The notes under the pieces were generated by a model. It did no database searches, had not been told where the DNA came from, and saw only the letters and a list, made by a program, of their open reading frames with translations. The translations under genes were made by a program, and so were the position numbers. A stretch of DNA of 64,000 nt, taken from NCBI GenBank assembly GCA_963682055.1, contig OY821745.1:16437501-16501500 (forward strand), given 5' to 3'. This DNA comes from Primula veris (lineage: Eukaryota > Streptophyta > Magnoliopsida > Ericales > Primulaceae). Of this stretch, positions 1 through 10,600 are shown one piece after another (within the stretch, counting starts at the first letter, position 1; each line of letters starts with the position of its first letter).

Positions 1-14
1 ACAAGACAAAACGA

Positions 15-1706
15 TCATTGGTACCCTAATCCATTTTTGGGTCCTTGAGGGTTAGAGTCTCGACCCTTTGGAATCCAAACCAAATCATTTCTATTAACCT
101 TATACCTATTAGGGCAATATATGTAATCTTCATAGTGATCACTACGGTTGCAAGTAATACATTTAACATGTGATATAGGTTTAACAAAACGATTATAAAC
201 TAAGTTCTTTTTATACGAGTTGTTTTTATGAGAGTGATTTGGTTGTTTACTTTCATTTTTAGCCGTTTGTTTGGTGAATAGGTTTTTATGCTTAGCCGTT
301 AAGAGTGGGTTGTAACCTACACCGGTTTTATCATACGTGCCTTGTTGAGAAGCTAATATAGTACTTAGCATTTTACTACCTTTAGTGAACTTAGAGAGAG
401 TAAGTTCGGCGCTATCCGCCTTAAGTTTAAATGACTTAAGGTCATCAACTAACTTATCATTTTCTAGGGTGAGTTCGGTATTTTTAGTTGCGAGTGTGTC
501 ATTTTTCATAGCTAAATTTTCAAGTTCGTCTTGTAGAGTAATTAGCAATTTTCTAAAAGATTTGTTCTTACCTCTAGCTTTTTCTAAAGATTCTAACACA
601 TCATTAATATCAAGACAATCATCACTAGAAATAGAGGAGTTAGAGGAGTGATAGCTTACATCCTCGGTATCATCGTCTCTAGCCATGAGACATAGATTTG
701 CGACTTCTTCATTGTCGCTATCGGAGCTATCATCATCGCTCCCCCATGCGGCTAAGAATGCCTTCTTGTTTTCCCTTTTCTTTACGAACTTGTCCTTTTT
801 CTTCAAGGGACATTCGTTTTGCATATGGCCGGGTTTGTGACATTTGTAGCAAATGATTTCGTCCTTTTTGCTAGATTTTTCGGAAGTCTCTTCCTTATAT
901 TCCTTTTTCCAAAATCGTTGTCCACCCTTCTTTTTCCAACTTAGGAATTTGTTGTAGCGTTTGGCAAAGAGAGCCATCTCATCATCCTCACTAGATGAAT
1001 CATTTTCGCTATCGTCATTTGTTGTGCATTTGAAGGCAATGCCTTTCTTCTTTTTCGAGTCATCCTCATGCTTTCGAGTCGTCATGTCGAGTTCATGAGT
1101 GCTTAGGGATCCAATGAGGTTGTCGAGAGAGAGAGTGTTCATGTCCTTGGCCTCTTGTATGGCCGTCACTTTTGATTCCCACTTCCTTGGAAGACTTCGA
1201 AGGATCTTCGTCACCATCTCCTTGCTAGAGTATACCTTTTCAAGTCTCTTAAGATCATTAGTAATCTTAGTAAAACGAGTGTACATAGAAGCAATAGACT
1301 CGTCATCATCGACTTTAAATAATTCATAATCATGAATAAGCATGCTAATTTTAGAGTCCTTAACTTGACTAGTTCCTTCGTGCATAATAGCTAGCTTATC
1401 CCACATTTGCTTAGCGGTGTCACAACCGGAAATCTTATCATATTCACTAGGCGAGAGCGCACAAGTGATAGAAGTCATAGCCCTACAATTTAGGGAAAAT
1501 GCTAGGCGTTCATCGGTGTCTAGTTCCTCTACAAGTTTATCTTCCCCATTTCTCCTAGGCGTTTTATAGCCTTTACTAATACTTATCCATTGGTCTATTT
1601 CAAAACCACAAAGGAAATTTTTCATAAGGTCTCTCCAATAGGGATAGTTAGTACCGTCAAAGAATGGTGGCCTAGTTATGGATTTAGAGTCGGCGTATGA
1701 AGACAT
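15..1706 (-). CDS. gag: Gag polyprotein of Sirevirus copy A
   Basis: Capsid/nucleocapsid protein of 563 residues; it packages element RNA in cytoplasmic particles. The N-terminal half is the copia gag domain. A CCHC zinc knuckle (CYKCHKPGHMQNEC) lies near residue 286, followed by acidic serine-rich stretches, a coiled-coil-like segment around residues 370-440 and a second Cys/His cluster (CITCNRSDHYEDYIYC) near residue 516. The start is the ATG at 1706, just downstream of the primer site and leader. There is no internal stop. It is the same length as copy B gag (31018-32709), with scattered substitutions mostly in the C-terminal half. The stop falls 14 bases from the window edge, so the junction with pol cannot be read here. 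Confidence 0.93.
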   Translation of the reverse strand: MSSYADSKSITRPPFFDGTNYPYWRDLMKNFLCGFEIDQWISISKGYKTPRRNGEDKLVEELDTDERLAFSLNCRAMTSITCALSPSEYDKISGCDTAKQMWDKLAIMHEGTSQVKDSKISMLIHDYELFKVDDDESIASMYTRFTKITNDLKRLEKVYSSKEMVTKILRSLPRKWESKVTAIQEAKDMNTLSLDNLIGSLSTHELDMTTRKHEDDSKKKKGIAFKCTTNDDSENDSSSEDDEMALFAKRYNKFLSWKKKGGQRFWKKEYKEETSEKSSKKDEIICYKCHKPGHMQNECPLKKKDKFVKKRENKKAFLAAWGSDDDSSDSDNEEVANLCLMARDDDTEDVSYHSSNSSISSDDCLDINDVLESLEKARGKNKSFRKLLITLQDELENLAMKNDTLATKNTELTLENDKLVDDLKSFKLKADSAELTLSKFTKGSKMLSTILASQQGTYDKTGVGYNPLLTAKHKNLFTKQTAKNESKQPNHSHKNNSYKKNLVYNRFVKPISHVKCITCNRSDHYEDYIYCPNRYKVNRNDLVWIPKGRDSNPQGPKNGLGYQ

Positions 1707-1758
1707 AGTGGATCTTTAAACTATAAAATCGTTAGATTTTTATGAATAGAATAGCTAA

Positions 1759-1770
1759 GCTCTGATACCA
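1759..1770 (-). other. Primer-binding site, initiator-Met tRNA (copy A)
   Basis: The minus strand reads TGGTATCAGAGC, complementary to the 3' end of plant initiator methionine tRNA, two bases inside the LTR end. It primes minus-strand DNA synthesis. Confidence 0.92.
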
Positions 1771-1772
1771 AT

Positions 1773-3028
1773 TGTTGGTCCGTAGGAGTCTAAATCTTAG
1801 AGGGGGGGTGAATAAGGTTTTCGTACGTTTTTTTGCGGAATTAAATCTATGGGTATTTAACTAAGTTAATTAGTGGTATTTATAACCTAAACTCTTTTGT
1901 TACCAAATTAACGCTAAATTGATCTAAGCAAGCAATAAATATAAGCGATAAATAAATACGAAAAGTAAAAGTTAAGGGAAAGAAATAACGCAAGATTTAT
2001 AGAGGTTCGGCAAACCGCGCCTACGTCCTCTCCTCGGTATTTTCACTACCGAGTGTTTCACTAAAAATCTTCGTTTCAAGGTTACACCTTAACGAGCTTA
2101 ATCAACCGATTACGCTCCCCCTCACTATATGAGTATCCCGAATAAATGACCTAGAGCTTTTAAGCTACACTTGCTTAAAAGCCTCTACCCAATTCACTCG
2201 CTCACTAATGAGTTTATAAAATACTCTTTTACAAGTTTGATTTCGAATCACTCACTAACAAATATTATCTCGATGTTTATAAGATTACAATGAGAATATA
2301 CTCGAGAATATTTTTGATTACAAGTGAGAAATAAGTAGTATAAGCTTGAAGGATTTTTTAGTAAGAATTGCTTAAAAGTTGTGAATGCTTGGATACCTTT
2401 CTTCAAAGTATTTTGGGGCTTTTGTAGAGTCACAAAGGTGCAGCAATTAATTTCAGACCGTTGCTGGTTGGTGAGTTCATTCAATGCTGTTTTTGCAGCA
2501 GTTCGCCCCATTTTCAGGAATAGCTTAAAAGCTGGATTTTGAAATTCTACAGAAACGATCGGTCGTTTCTGAAAAACGATCGGTCGTTTTTCAATTGGAC
2601 TCACTGGACAAAATGCGCACTGAAACGATCGGTCGTTTCAGATTTATGATCGGTCGTTTTTGCTGAGTGCTCACTGGTGAAAATTTGTACTGAAAACGAT
2701 CGGTCGTTTCCTCTTGGCGATCGGTCGTTTTTACGTTGTGCTCACTGGAAGAAAATTTCTCTAAAATGATCGATCGTTTCCTTATGGATCAGTCGTTTTT
2801 GTTCTGGGCTTGTTTTCGGTTTTCTCGACAAACTTCGAAACCCCATAACTAATTCGTTTCGAATCCGATATTGGTTCCGCTTGAACCATTGGCTTCGTAA
2901 TTTCGCATTCTATCATTTTGAACCTTTAATAAACTCGATAAATGATTAGTACATAAAACGAGCTTTTATCATGTTTTACAAATATTGTTATCATCAAAAT
3001 AATCGATTAGAAGAATCAACGTTCAACA
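1773..3028 (-). repeat. 5' LTR of Sirevirus copy A (1256 bp)
   Basis: Starts TGTTGAACG and ends ACCAACA in element orientation, matching both LTRs of copy B. It is 72 bp longer than the 1184-bp copy B LTRs. The difference equals one extra unit of the internal repeat at about 2550-2800. Confidence 0.93.
2550..2800 (-). repeat. About 72-bp tandem repeat with paired CGATCG-core motifs in the copy A LTR
   Basis: Four units, each carrying two close copies of a motif of the form AACGATCGGTCGTTT (2553, 2575, 2623, 2647, 2694, 2718, 2766 and 2786), separated by a spacer containing CTCACTGG. Copy B LTRs carry three equivalent units. Members of a pair are near-complementary to one another and could form hairpins in RNA. 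Confidence 0.85.
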
Positions 3029-3075
3029 GTTACAGAAGAAGCAATAAAAGGAAATACAATGAAAAAACAATAAAA

Positions 3076-3414
3076 TCATTTCGTGGAAGGGCCCGCTTCG
3101 TCATTTGGTTTCCCCTTCGACCGAGCATACACTTCCTTAAGGGCCAGTTTGTAAGCCCTCTTGGAAGCAAGTTGCCTATCTCTGGAGGCCTCGAGCTCTT
3201 TGATCCGAGCACGAGCGCGAATACTGTCGAGCAAAGACCTCTGATGCTCCTTCTCCAGGGCATCCAATCGCTCGTCTAGTTCGGCGGCCCGACGAGCTTC
3301 CACCGACAACCTGGCAACCCTCTTCTCGAGATAACGCACCTTCTGAACTTCCTCTTTAAGACGAGCAACGTATTCAGGAAGGTTGTCACCATAGTTTTCA
3401 AGAGGAAAAGCCAT
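3076..3414 (-). CDS. Small coiled-coil protein, probable antisense ORF of an LTR element
   Basis: 112 residues from the ATG at 3414 (MAFPLENYGD). The open frame extends 26 codons further upstream, but a TATA box at 3461-3469 places transcription start near 3435, so the inner ATG is preferred. The protein is almost all charged heptad-like helix (for example LKEEVQKVRYLEKRVARLSV) and ends GPSTK. Its C-terminal KRAYKLALKEVYARSK is shared with the neighbouring ORF at 3716-4036, so the two are an old tandem duplication. Ty3/gypsy Tat-lineage elements are known to carry antisense ORFs between pol and the 3' LTR, and the possible plus-strand LTR at 4279-4803 fits that layout. No function is recognised. 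Confidence 0.6.
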   Translation of the reverse strand: MAFPLENYGDNLPEYVARLKEEVQKVRYLEKRVARLSVEARRAAELDERLDALEKEHQRSLLDSIRARARIKELEASRDRQLASKRAYKLALKEVYARSKGKPNDEAGPSTK

Positions 3415-3460
3415 TTGGTCGTTAATAAAGAATGAATTACATAAAGAATACTGGGACAGT

Positions 3461-3469
3461 CCTTTTATA
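3461..3469 (-). promoter_or_regulatory. TATA box for the small ORF at 3076-3414
   Basis: The minus strand reads CCTATAAAAGG, ending 47 bases upstream of the ATG at 3414. The flanking context is similar to that of the paralogous ORF. Confidence 0.6.
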
Positions 3470-3715
3470 GGAAGAAACAAGGAGTAGATCAAAGGTCATC
3501 TCGAAGAAATACAACCTCGTGAACTTCCCAAGAGCATTTACGGCAAATTAACCACAGTTCCAAATCCAATTAAAGTCATCCAAAAAGACATCAAGAAGAT
3601 AAACAGACAGGAACAAGGAAAGGGAAATATTTTATTAACTTCAAAAACTTCGATTACAACTGAGGAGAAGACTCCCCATTCAAGAGAAATTACGACAGAA
3701 ATTACAAAAGACTAA

Positions 3716-4036
3716 TTATTTCGAGGAAGAGCCTTCTTCATCGTCATCCGAACTCAGTTTAGACCGAGCATGCAACTCCTTGAAGGCAAGTTTATAGGCC
3801 CTTTTTGCTGCCTTCTGCTTAGCCAGATTAGCCTCGAGCTTCTTTATATGCTCGTAAGCCCAATCCCGATCGGCCATCGTCACATGATGATCAGAATCCA
3901 TGTCAGACAACCTTTTCTTGTAGTCTGAAACCTTGGCCACGAGTTTCTTATTCGCGGTACGAGATTTCTTGATTTCCGTTTCTAAATATGAAATATAATT
4001 AAAGGAGCTCTCACCAGTAGAACCAGAAGAAGCCAT
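3716..4036 (-). CDS. Small coiled-coil protein, paralogue of the ORF at 3076-3414
   Basis: 106 residues beginning MASSGSTGESS, with a central predicted coiled coil (about residues 15-75) and an acidic serine-rich tail (SSDDDEEGSSSK). The block KRAYKLAFKELHARSK near residues 78-93 matches its neighbour at 13 of 16 positions. Its own TATA box lies about 53 bases upstream. It reads antisense to the possible LTR at 4279-4803, as in Tat-lineage elements. It could also be a host-derived short gene carried by the element. No enzyme motif is visible. Confidence 0.6.
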   Translation of the reverse strand: MASSGSTGESSFNYISYLETEIKKSRTANKKLVAKVSDYKKRLSDMDSDHHVTMADRDWAYEHIKKLEANLAKQKAAKRAYKLAFKELHARSKLSSDDDEEGSSSK

Positions 4037-4088
4037 TATGTCACGGGCAAATTAATAGTAAAATGCCTAATTATGGAGGGAGCACACC

Positions 4089-4096
4089 CCTTTATA
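4089..4096 (-). promoter_or_regulatory. TATA box for the small ORF at 3716-4036
   Basis: The minus strand reads CCTATAAAGGGG, 53 bases upstream of the ATG at 4036. Confidence 0.55.
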
Positions 4097-4278
4097 GGAG
4101 TTTTCCTCGAAGAAAGATATTAGGATAGGAAACATTAAATGTGCCCCCCTGGGAACCGTCATGAGTCTATTGCGTTTCTCGATGAAGCATTGGGAAAAAC
4201 AAGACCGAAGTAACGTTCTCGACAAACCGAGCATGACTCCCCCGACATGGAAACCACGCCGAGGAAGTCAGGGAGCAC

Positions 4279-4803
4279 TTGATAGAACATAAAAATTAGA
4301 CCCGAATATTCTATTTGGGTAATAATCAACCCACTTTATAAATGGGTATCCAACGCTTAAATGGGTCGTCTCATACTTTTTATAGGAATTGAGGTGTTAC
4401 TATTAAAAGCCCAAGCCCAATTAAAGGGGGACCCATGTCTGAAAAATCCCTGAGATGAAGACATTTGTCAATATCCTAGAAGGCGCAGTTGCCTATAAAT
4501 AGCCAACTACCCCTCCTAGAAAAGGACCAGAAAATCTATCCAAAAAATATAGAGCGAAGTTGAGAAAAGAGAGAAACTAACCAACGCACACCACTTCTAG
4601 AAATAAACCGAGAAAAGACAGCCGAGCACCGAATAAAAGGGGAGAAAGATCAAGACGAGAGATTAAATAGTCATATCGAGCACAATTGTCAAAACCGAAA
4701 TACTAGTCCGAGCAAGTGTAATAGTCCGAACAAGGATAATAATCCGAGCAATAATAAAGATCAGGAAGTGTCCTTTATTCACGGTTGATTTACTATTATA
4801 TCA
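4279..4803 (+). repeat. Possible 3' LTR of a Ty3/gypsy (Tat-like) element
   Basis: The segment begins TGATAGAACAT, ends TTATATCA and contains a strong TATA box (CCTATAAATAG, 4492-4502) with a compact leader after it, as LTRs do. No partner LTR is in the window because copy A interrupts the element at 3028/3029, so the borders are guesses from the TG...CA rule only. Confidence 0.35.
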
Positions 4804-5429
4804 TTGTTGAAAAGCCTAACGCGACCGACCAAAGTTATGGCTTTATCAGAAACTATCCTGCTCTCTCTCTCTATGTTACAAACCACCGACCCTTCCACCG
4901 CCGGAGCTCTGCCACACCACCGGAGCTCTGCCGGTCCATTGAAGATCCGCATCCAGCTCACCTGTGAAAGTGGCGGGTTCTTTGACAGTTGGCTTATACA
5001 TATATGTGTATATACAGGTGTATATATGTCTATATTTATTCATGTGTATGTATAGTGTAATTGATATGCAATAATGAGTTATGGTATACATATGTAGCCA
5101 AGTTTGTATAAATAACGATGATGATGTAACAGATGTTAGTATGTATGGTTTTATATGTATATTTGTAATGTTTGTAGAGTAGCTTAGTCATATGCTTTGT
5201 ATCTTTATAATGTTTTATATTTTAATTGGTAATTATGTTTTATTGTGTGATCTTATTTTACTTGTTTGGCTATAGTTATATAATTTATGGGTTAAAGTTA
5301 TGGTTGCACGAACTTGTGCTCGTAATGCGTTCGGTAAAATAATTTATTGACCCGTTAAGTTATGGTTGCACAAATTTATGTTTTATCGACCCTTATATAC
5401 TTGTTATACATTTTTATTTACTAATATCC
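4804..5429. other. No gene recognised
   Basis: Contains a short GC-rich direct repeat (CCGGAGCTCTGCC at about 4901 and 4919) and AT-rich sequence with TATG-type runs around 5000-5220. The short open frames on both strands show no protein features. Confidence 0.5.
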
Positions 5430-6260
5430 AATTTTATTTTCTCGTATTTACTTTTTATGCACGTTTTATGCACCATGTATGTACTTTTTATACACTCGTA
5501 TGCAATTTTTTATGCATTTTTTATTGACTCGTATCCGCTTTTATGCACTTTTATGCATTTTTTATGCACCTTTTATGCATTTTTTATCGCCCCTTATGCA
5601 CTTTTGATGCACTTTTATACACTATTTATGCATTTTTATGCACTTTTTATGCACTTTTTATGTACTTGTATGCATTTTTATGCACTTTTATCGACCTGTC
5701 TACACTTTTTATGCTGTTTTTTTTTCATCTTTTATAGATTTTTTATGCACTTAATCTGACCCGTATGCATTTTTTATGCACTATTTATGTATTTTTATGC
5801 GCTATTTATGCATTCTTATGCCCTTTTTATGCAATATTATGCCATTTTATGTACCTTTTATGCATTTTTATGCACACGTATACACTTTTTTATATATTTG
5901 TATGCATTTTTTATGCACTTTTAATATGATCCGTATGTACTTTTATGCACTTTTTATGCATTATTTATGCATTTTTATGCGCTATTTATGCATTCTTATG
6001 CACTATTTATGCAATATTATGCATTTTTATGCACACGTATGCATTTTTATGCACACATATGCACTTTTATGCACACGTATGCACTTTTTATGCACTCATA
6101 TGCTCTTTTTATTGACATGTATCTATTTTTATGCATTTTTTATTCATATTTTATCCACTTTGTATGCACTTTTTATGTACTTTTATGCACATTTTATACA
6201 TATTTTATGTACTTTTGATGCCCGTATGCATTTTTTTATTGACTCATATGTACTTTTTAA
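5430..6260 (+). repeat. Degenerate minisatellite, unit TTTTTATGCAC (about 11 bp)
   Basis: Dozens of imperfect copies of TTTTTATGCAY with interspersed ACTCGTATG variants over about 830 bp. Because 11 is not a multiple of three, the repeat cycles through all frames as FLCTFYALFMH without a stop. This produces several overlapping open frames that are artefacts of the repeat. Confidence 0.9.
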
Positions 6261-6560
6261 ATTTAAATTTTTTTCCAATTTCCCTTTTTCTTTTTTTGAT
6301 TTTTTTTAACATTTGTTGTGAAAAATTTCTTTTTTTGTGTAAAAACTATTTTTTTTTGAAAAAACTATTTATTTTGTGAAAAAACTTTTTTTTTTTTTTG
6401 TGAAAGAAGCTAATTTTTTGTGAAAGAATCTACTTTTTTATGAAAAAAGTAAGTTTACTTTTATGCAATTTTTGTTTTTTGTTTTTTGTTTTTTTGTTAT
6501 TTTGAAAATATTGTTACTTTTTTCATTTGTTATTTTTTTTAGATGTTTAGAGGGAGAAAA
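6261..6560 (+). repeat. T-rich low-complexity tract
   Basis: Long T runs with repeated TTTTTTGTGAAAAAA blocks (about 6320-6440), directly following the minisatellite. No coding or RNA feature is seen. Confidence 0.7.
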
Positions 6561-6702
6561 TTTATAATTTCTAGGTTATGATAATGACAATTTTGTAATT
6601 TGGTTGGATTTTTAGAAAGTATGATTTATTGGGGATAGAAACAGTAGGTGTGAACTTTTGGTGATAAAATATCAAAAGTGTGAATAATGTGGAATCACTC
6701 CT

Positions 6703-7110
6703 AATTTTTACCTTACTCGTAAAAATTCCAAAATAGATGCTCCAAAACTAGAAAAAGTTCTCACGGACAATCGCCAAAAACAAAACAAATTTCTAATAAT
6801 GGAAATATATAATTAATTAAAAAGGGTAAAATACGAATAACCCCCTCAAACTATAGATAATTTACAAATAATCCCCATAAACTATCAATTCTTGCAATTA
6901 TCCCTCATAAATTATCAAACTATTTCAATTTAACCTCAGTAGCATTTTTTAAATGATCTAGTTTTATTCCCGGTGGTCCCTTTTGGATTGATTTTTCATT
7001 TAATATAATAAGCTATTTGATATTCATGCATGTCAAGTAACTTTTTACAGAATGACACAAAAGAATAGTTTTTCTCACTAAAATAATATTTTATCATATA
7101 AATCTTCTTG
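6703..7110 (+). repeat. Dispersed repeat, uninterrupted copy
   Basis: Closely related to 41443-41585 joined to 46058-46320, including the stretches AGATGCTCCAAAACTAGAAA and GATATTCATGCATGTCAAGT. In the other copy a Mutator-like element sits at the TTAAAAAGGG of this copy (about 6820), so this is the empty-site version. Confidence 0.8.
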
Positions 7111-8266
7111 TGATGACCTAATTCTCCGTACCCGTATTTGTATCATACTGGGTACGATACTCGTACACGTATCCGCGTAACATAAGTATGTTCCTAATCA
7201 ATCCAAAGGACCCCATACTGGATATCGAGGTATTGATTGTTTTCGGGGACATTTTTGTTCAAATAGCCTTGAGACAATTCCTTTTTAATATATATAAAAA
7301 AATTGATAATACTTCAAAAAAAAAGTAACTATCATTGAGTGCTACTTTAGTGCCATTCAATTGAATAGTCTCTCATTGATTTCGGTAAAAATATAATTAA
7401 AAAAGGAAACTAAACCGGGAGAGAGGGCATCGCAACACCACATAGCAGCAACGGGGGGCGACCGCACCGCAACTCACCACCAAAAGTAACAGTGGAGCCA
7501 GAAAGAAACCAAACCAAGGGACAGGAATCAGATCCCGTCATCGGAAACAAAAAAACGTCATCACCTCTCGCCACTAACAACACCAAAAACAGAGATACCA
7601 GGTCCCGTCGCTGGATATCGTACCATAATGGTTCCGGAGAATATCCGACAAGCCACACTGAAAAATAATTGTTTGTGACGTCACATGGCGCATGAAACGA
7701 AAGAGAGAAAACAATGGCTCGTGACAGGCGGCGGAGAGTGAACGATGATGAAAGAGAGAAATGATGAATATGGGTATTCGACACAGTAAATAGTGAGTAG
7801 AAGTAATCAGATCATGAAAAAATAAGAGAGAACAAATTGAGTTTGTCCCACAAACTCAATAGTCAATGGAATGGACTACTACCACCTAGGGGCACACGCG
7901 ATAGACACGCACCCACAAAGTTGGACGACTACGTGGCACGTTGACGTCTATATTTGTTTTATGTCGTTATTTGTCCGTTTATTATTTATTTCGACCTTTT
8001 TATAATTTATGTTCGGTTTGATAATTTGATGTCTAATTGTATTAGGGTATCCGGGTGTTTCCTAATTACAATTGAGTTCGTATTTTGTTATGATTAGGGC
8101 TAGCTAGCCTGCATAAGAGCATTCACAATTGTCTGTTTTAACAGACTGTCTGCTTACAAATTTTATCCGTACATAGGAAATAGAGTTTACATCATTATTT
8201 ATAATCTACTAGATAGCCTAAACATCCGCTGGAAATATAAAAAACATGTCTACATGTATATAGGTT
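7111..8266. other. No gene recognised
   Basis: AT-rich sequence with a more GC-balanced block at 7410-7780. That block has a 124-codon open frame on the minus strand with no recognisable domain, biased codon use or signal peptide, and I do not call it a gene. Confidence 0.5.
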
Positions 8267-8272
8267 TTGTCT

Positions 8273-8316
8273 ACATATATATATATATACATACATATAT
8301 ATATATATATATATAT
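8273..8316. repeat. (AT)n microsatellite
   Basis: AT dinucleotides with a central ACATAC interruption. Confidence 0.95.
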
Positions 8317-8458
8317 CTTGAGTTGTGGGCCCACCAACACAAAACCCAAACTATACTGTTATTTCTTCATTTTCCTTATCTTTTCTTCTCTCTCTAGATT
8401 ATTCTATGCTAATTCTCCTCTTCTTCTAACAAAATTCTATTCATACTATATTTAATCA

Positions 8459-9930
8459 TCAACAAACGTTATCAACCACTATATAAAGCTTCGATTTTAT
8501 CATCTCATATCTGCTAACCTGATTAGATAAACAAGTAAAAGAGTGGACCATATGTTTATTTTCCCCAGTATCAACTATCCAATTTTCATTGTTACTTTGA
8601 TCTATATTAAAAAGTTCTGCAGTTAAAACTATAAATTCAGTTGTAGAAGAAAAACTGCTGCCAGAGATCTCATTGTAGTCCAAATGAGTATTGTTGTATT
8701 CAGCCAATTCTGTATACACATTTGTAGTTCATTTCCCTTGTGACAACATAGCAATCAAGTGTTGATACTAGCTTTGAGTCATAGGCATATCAACCCCAGA
8801 AGTATTAACACCATCAGCAAGAGAATTTTCAGTATCAAAACCAAAATTTTCCGATTCATAAGGACCATTGACTTGATTAGCACTAGCTGGATTGATCAAA
8901 TTTGGTATTGGTTTCCAACCTGGAGGGTACCCATACAATTTCCAACATTTTTCTTTTGTGTGTCATGTACCCCCACAATGTGTACATTTCATAACACCCT
9001 TGTAATTCTTCTGAAAATCAGGGTTGAGATTAAAATTTGGTCTAGGGGTGTTTGGTCTAAGAAAATTTGGTCTAGAAAAGGTTGGTCTAACAGCTGCTAA
9101 TGCAATTCCTTCAACCATTGACCTAGAGATACCAGCCACACTTTGCTGTTCTCTTCTTGAGTCACTAGATAGTAAATCTCACTCACTGAAGGAACATGTT
9201 TCATCATCAAAATTTGTCCTCTTATAGCCCCATAACTCTCATTCAAACCCATTAGAAATATCATTCTAAAGATCTTTCTTTCTCTTTCAATCATTTTTTC
9301 CAGAAAAGAACAATAACATATATTTATAACCCCACAAGAACATCTAGGCAAAGGACATGCTATTTTCAAATCATTTCAATATCTGTCTAATTTCCCAAAG
9401 TATTCAGATACAGTTTTATTCCCTTGTTTCAAAGAGTATAATTCATGTTGTAATTTAAACATTCTTGCTTCATTTCTTTGAGAAAATCTAGACTCTAGAA
9501 TTTCCCACATTTTTGCATCAATATCAATATACAAGATTGACTGTCCTATTTCTTGTGATACTGAGTTAAGAAGCCAAGATTGGACAATTAAATTATATCT
9601 AATCTAACGTTGATACATAGGGTAACTCATAGTTGAGCAAGCTAGGCTTCCATTCACAAATCCCAATTTAAACTTTGATCCTAAAGCAATTTCCATGCCT
9701 CCCATGTATGGTAATTAAGGCCATTTAAAATTGGATTTACAAGAGATAAATTGGTTGTATCCCCTGCTCCTATGTAATATGGAGCATTAGACAAATATAT
9801 ATAAGTATTTGTTGAATTATTTGTTTCCCCAATATCAACACCAATATTTATTTCCCCATTTTCTGTATTTTTTCCATTTCCACCATTGTTAATACCTCCA
9901 CCTTTAGTATGAATAACCATTTTCACCAAA
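8459..9930 (-). pseudogene. Decayed Ty1/copia gag to protease remnant
   Basis: Broken reading frames on the minus strand follow copia order. An N-terminal gag block (SLVNPILNGLNYHTW, about 9740) is followed by the mid-gag block (FLMGLNESYGAIRGQILMM, about 9200-9265), a zinc-knuckle region with C-x2-C and KCWKLYGYPPGWKP (about 8910-8985) carrying an in-frame stop, and a protease-like WIVDTGENKHMVHS (about 8540-8585). Many stops and frameshifts separate the blocks. No integrase or reverse transcriptase follows, so this is an old truncated copy or a non-autonomous derivative. Confidence 0.75.
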
Positions 9931-10400
9931 AAATTCTCAAAGAAAACTATATATTCACTATCCCAATACTATCAGCAACAAAACCCTCAAAAAAATTGTA
10001 GAAATTACAACTACAAATGTTTCAATAATCCTTCACAGAATTATCGCAATAAAACACAAAAAATTGGTAGAAAAAGAAATAGATCAAACCAGAGATGTAG
10101 GGTAGCGAGATAAAATGTAGATCAACAGTGAAAACTACGATATTCGCGCTGATGCCATAACAAATTGGCAAAATATCGCCAATTCTAGATAGAGAATGAG
10201 CAAGTAAATTAAATAAAACTGTATTATATTTTTCTGTTCGCTTTTTGTTACAATTTGTACCAATATAAACTAATAACAGAGCACGAAGCCAGTCTGGCAG
10301 CTGAGTTGGCAGTTCTGTTACATATTTACAAACTATTACAAATCAGTCCCACATAACATAAAATACAACATTAATCTATCATTTCAGTCCTTCGGTATCA
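9931..10400 (-). repeat. Probable leader and LTR remains of the decayed copia
   Basis: The minus strand reads TGGCATCAGCGC near 10148-10159, a 10 of 12 match to the usual tRNA-iMet primer site. Beyond it lies an LTR-like AT-rich stretch. Clean LTR ends and a target duplication were not found. Confidence 0.4.
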
Positions 10401-10546
10401 TTTAGTAACAGATGTAGTCCATAATCTCCAATAGAGGTCACATGGGGTTTGGACCAAGGCTGGGGAGGACGATCGTTTTATGAGAAGGGAGATTTTTTTT
10501 TTCGTTGAAAAAGTACATAATTTGATTAAAATATTATTATTTGAAT

Positions 10547-10600
10547 ATGTTATACTAGCGCACGGGACCCACGCGATGCGTAGTGCAACGCGTGGATTGG
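10547..10600 (-). other. Helitron-like 3' end (tentative)
   Basis: TATACTAGCGCACGGGACCC followed by CACGCGATGCGT resembles the GC hairpin plus CTAG terminus of plant Helitrons read on the minus strand. A related motif lies at 47602-47637. Neither element's 5' end was identified. Confidence 0.3.

Larger units (their letters stand above)
1..3028 (-). mobile_element. Sirevirus-type Ty1/copia element, copy A, 5' part (cut by window edge)
   Basis: Reading right to left: a 5' LTR (3028 to 1773), a tRNA-iMet primer site, an untranslated leader and a full-length gag. The pol region would lie left of base 1. The same organisation is complete in copy B at 29768-39321, whose gag has the same length and nearly the same sequence. 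The outer LTR end is TGTTGAACG in element orientation. The five bases beyond it, GTTAC at 3029-3033, would be one copy of the target duplication; its partner is outside the window. Confidence 0.93.

Noticed and set aside
5457..6379. Several plus-strand open frames of 64-177 codons rich in MHFLCTFYALF
   Set aside because: They are translations of the 11-bp TTTTTATGCAC minisatellite in different frames; no independent coding evidence.
7410..7784. 124-codon open frame on the minus strand
   Set aside because: No recognisable domain, conserved motif or splice/promoter context.
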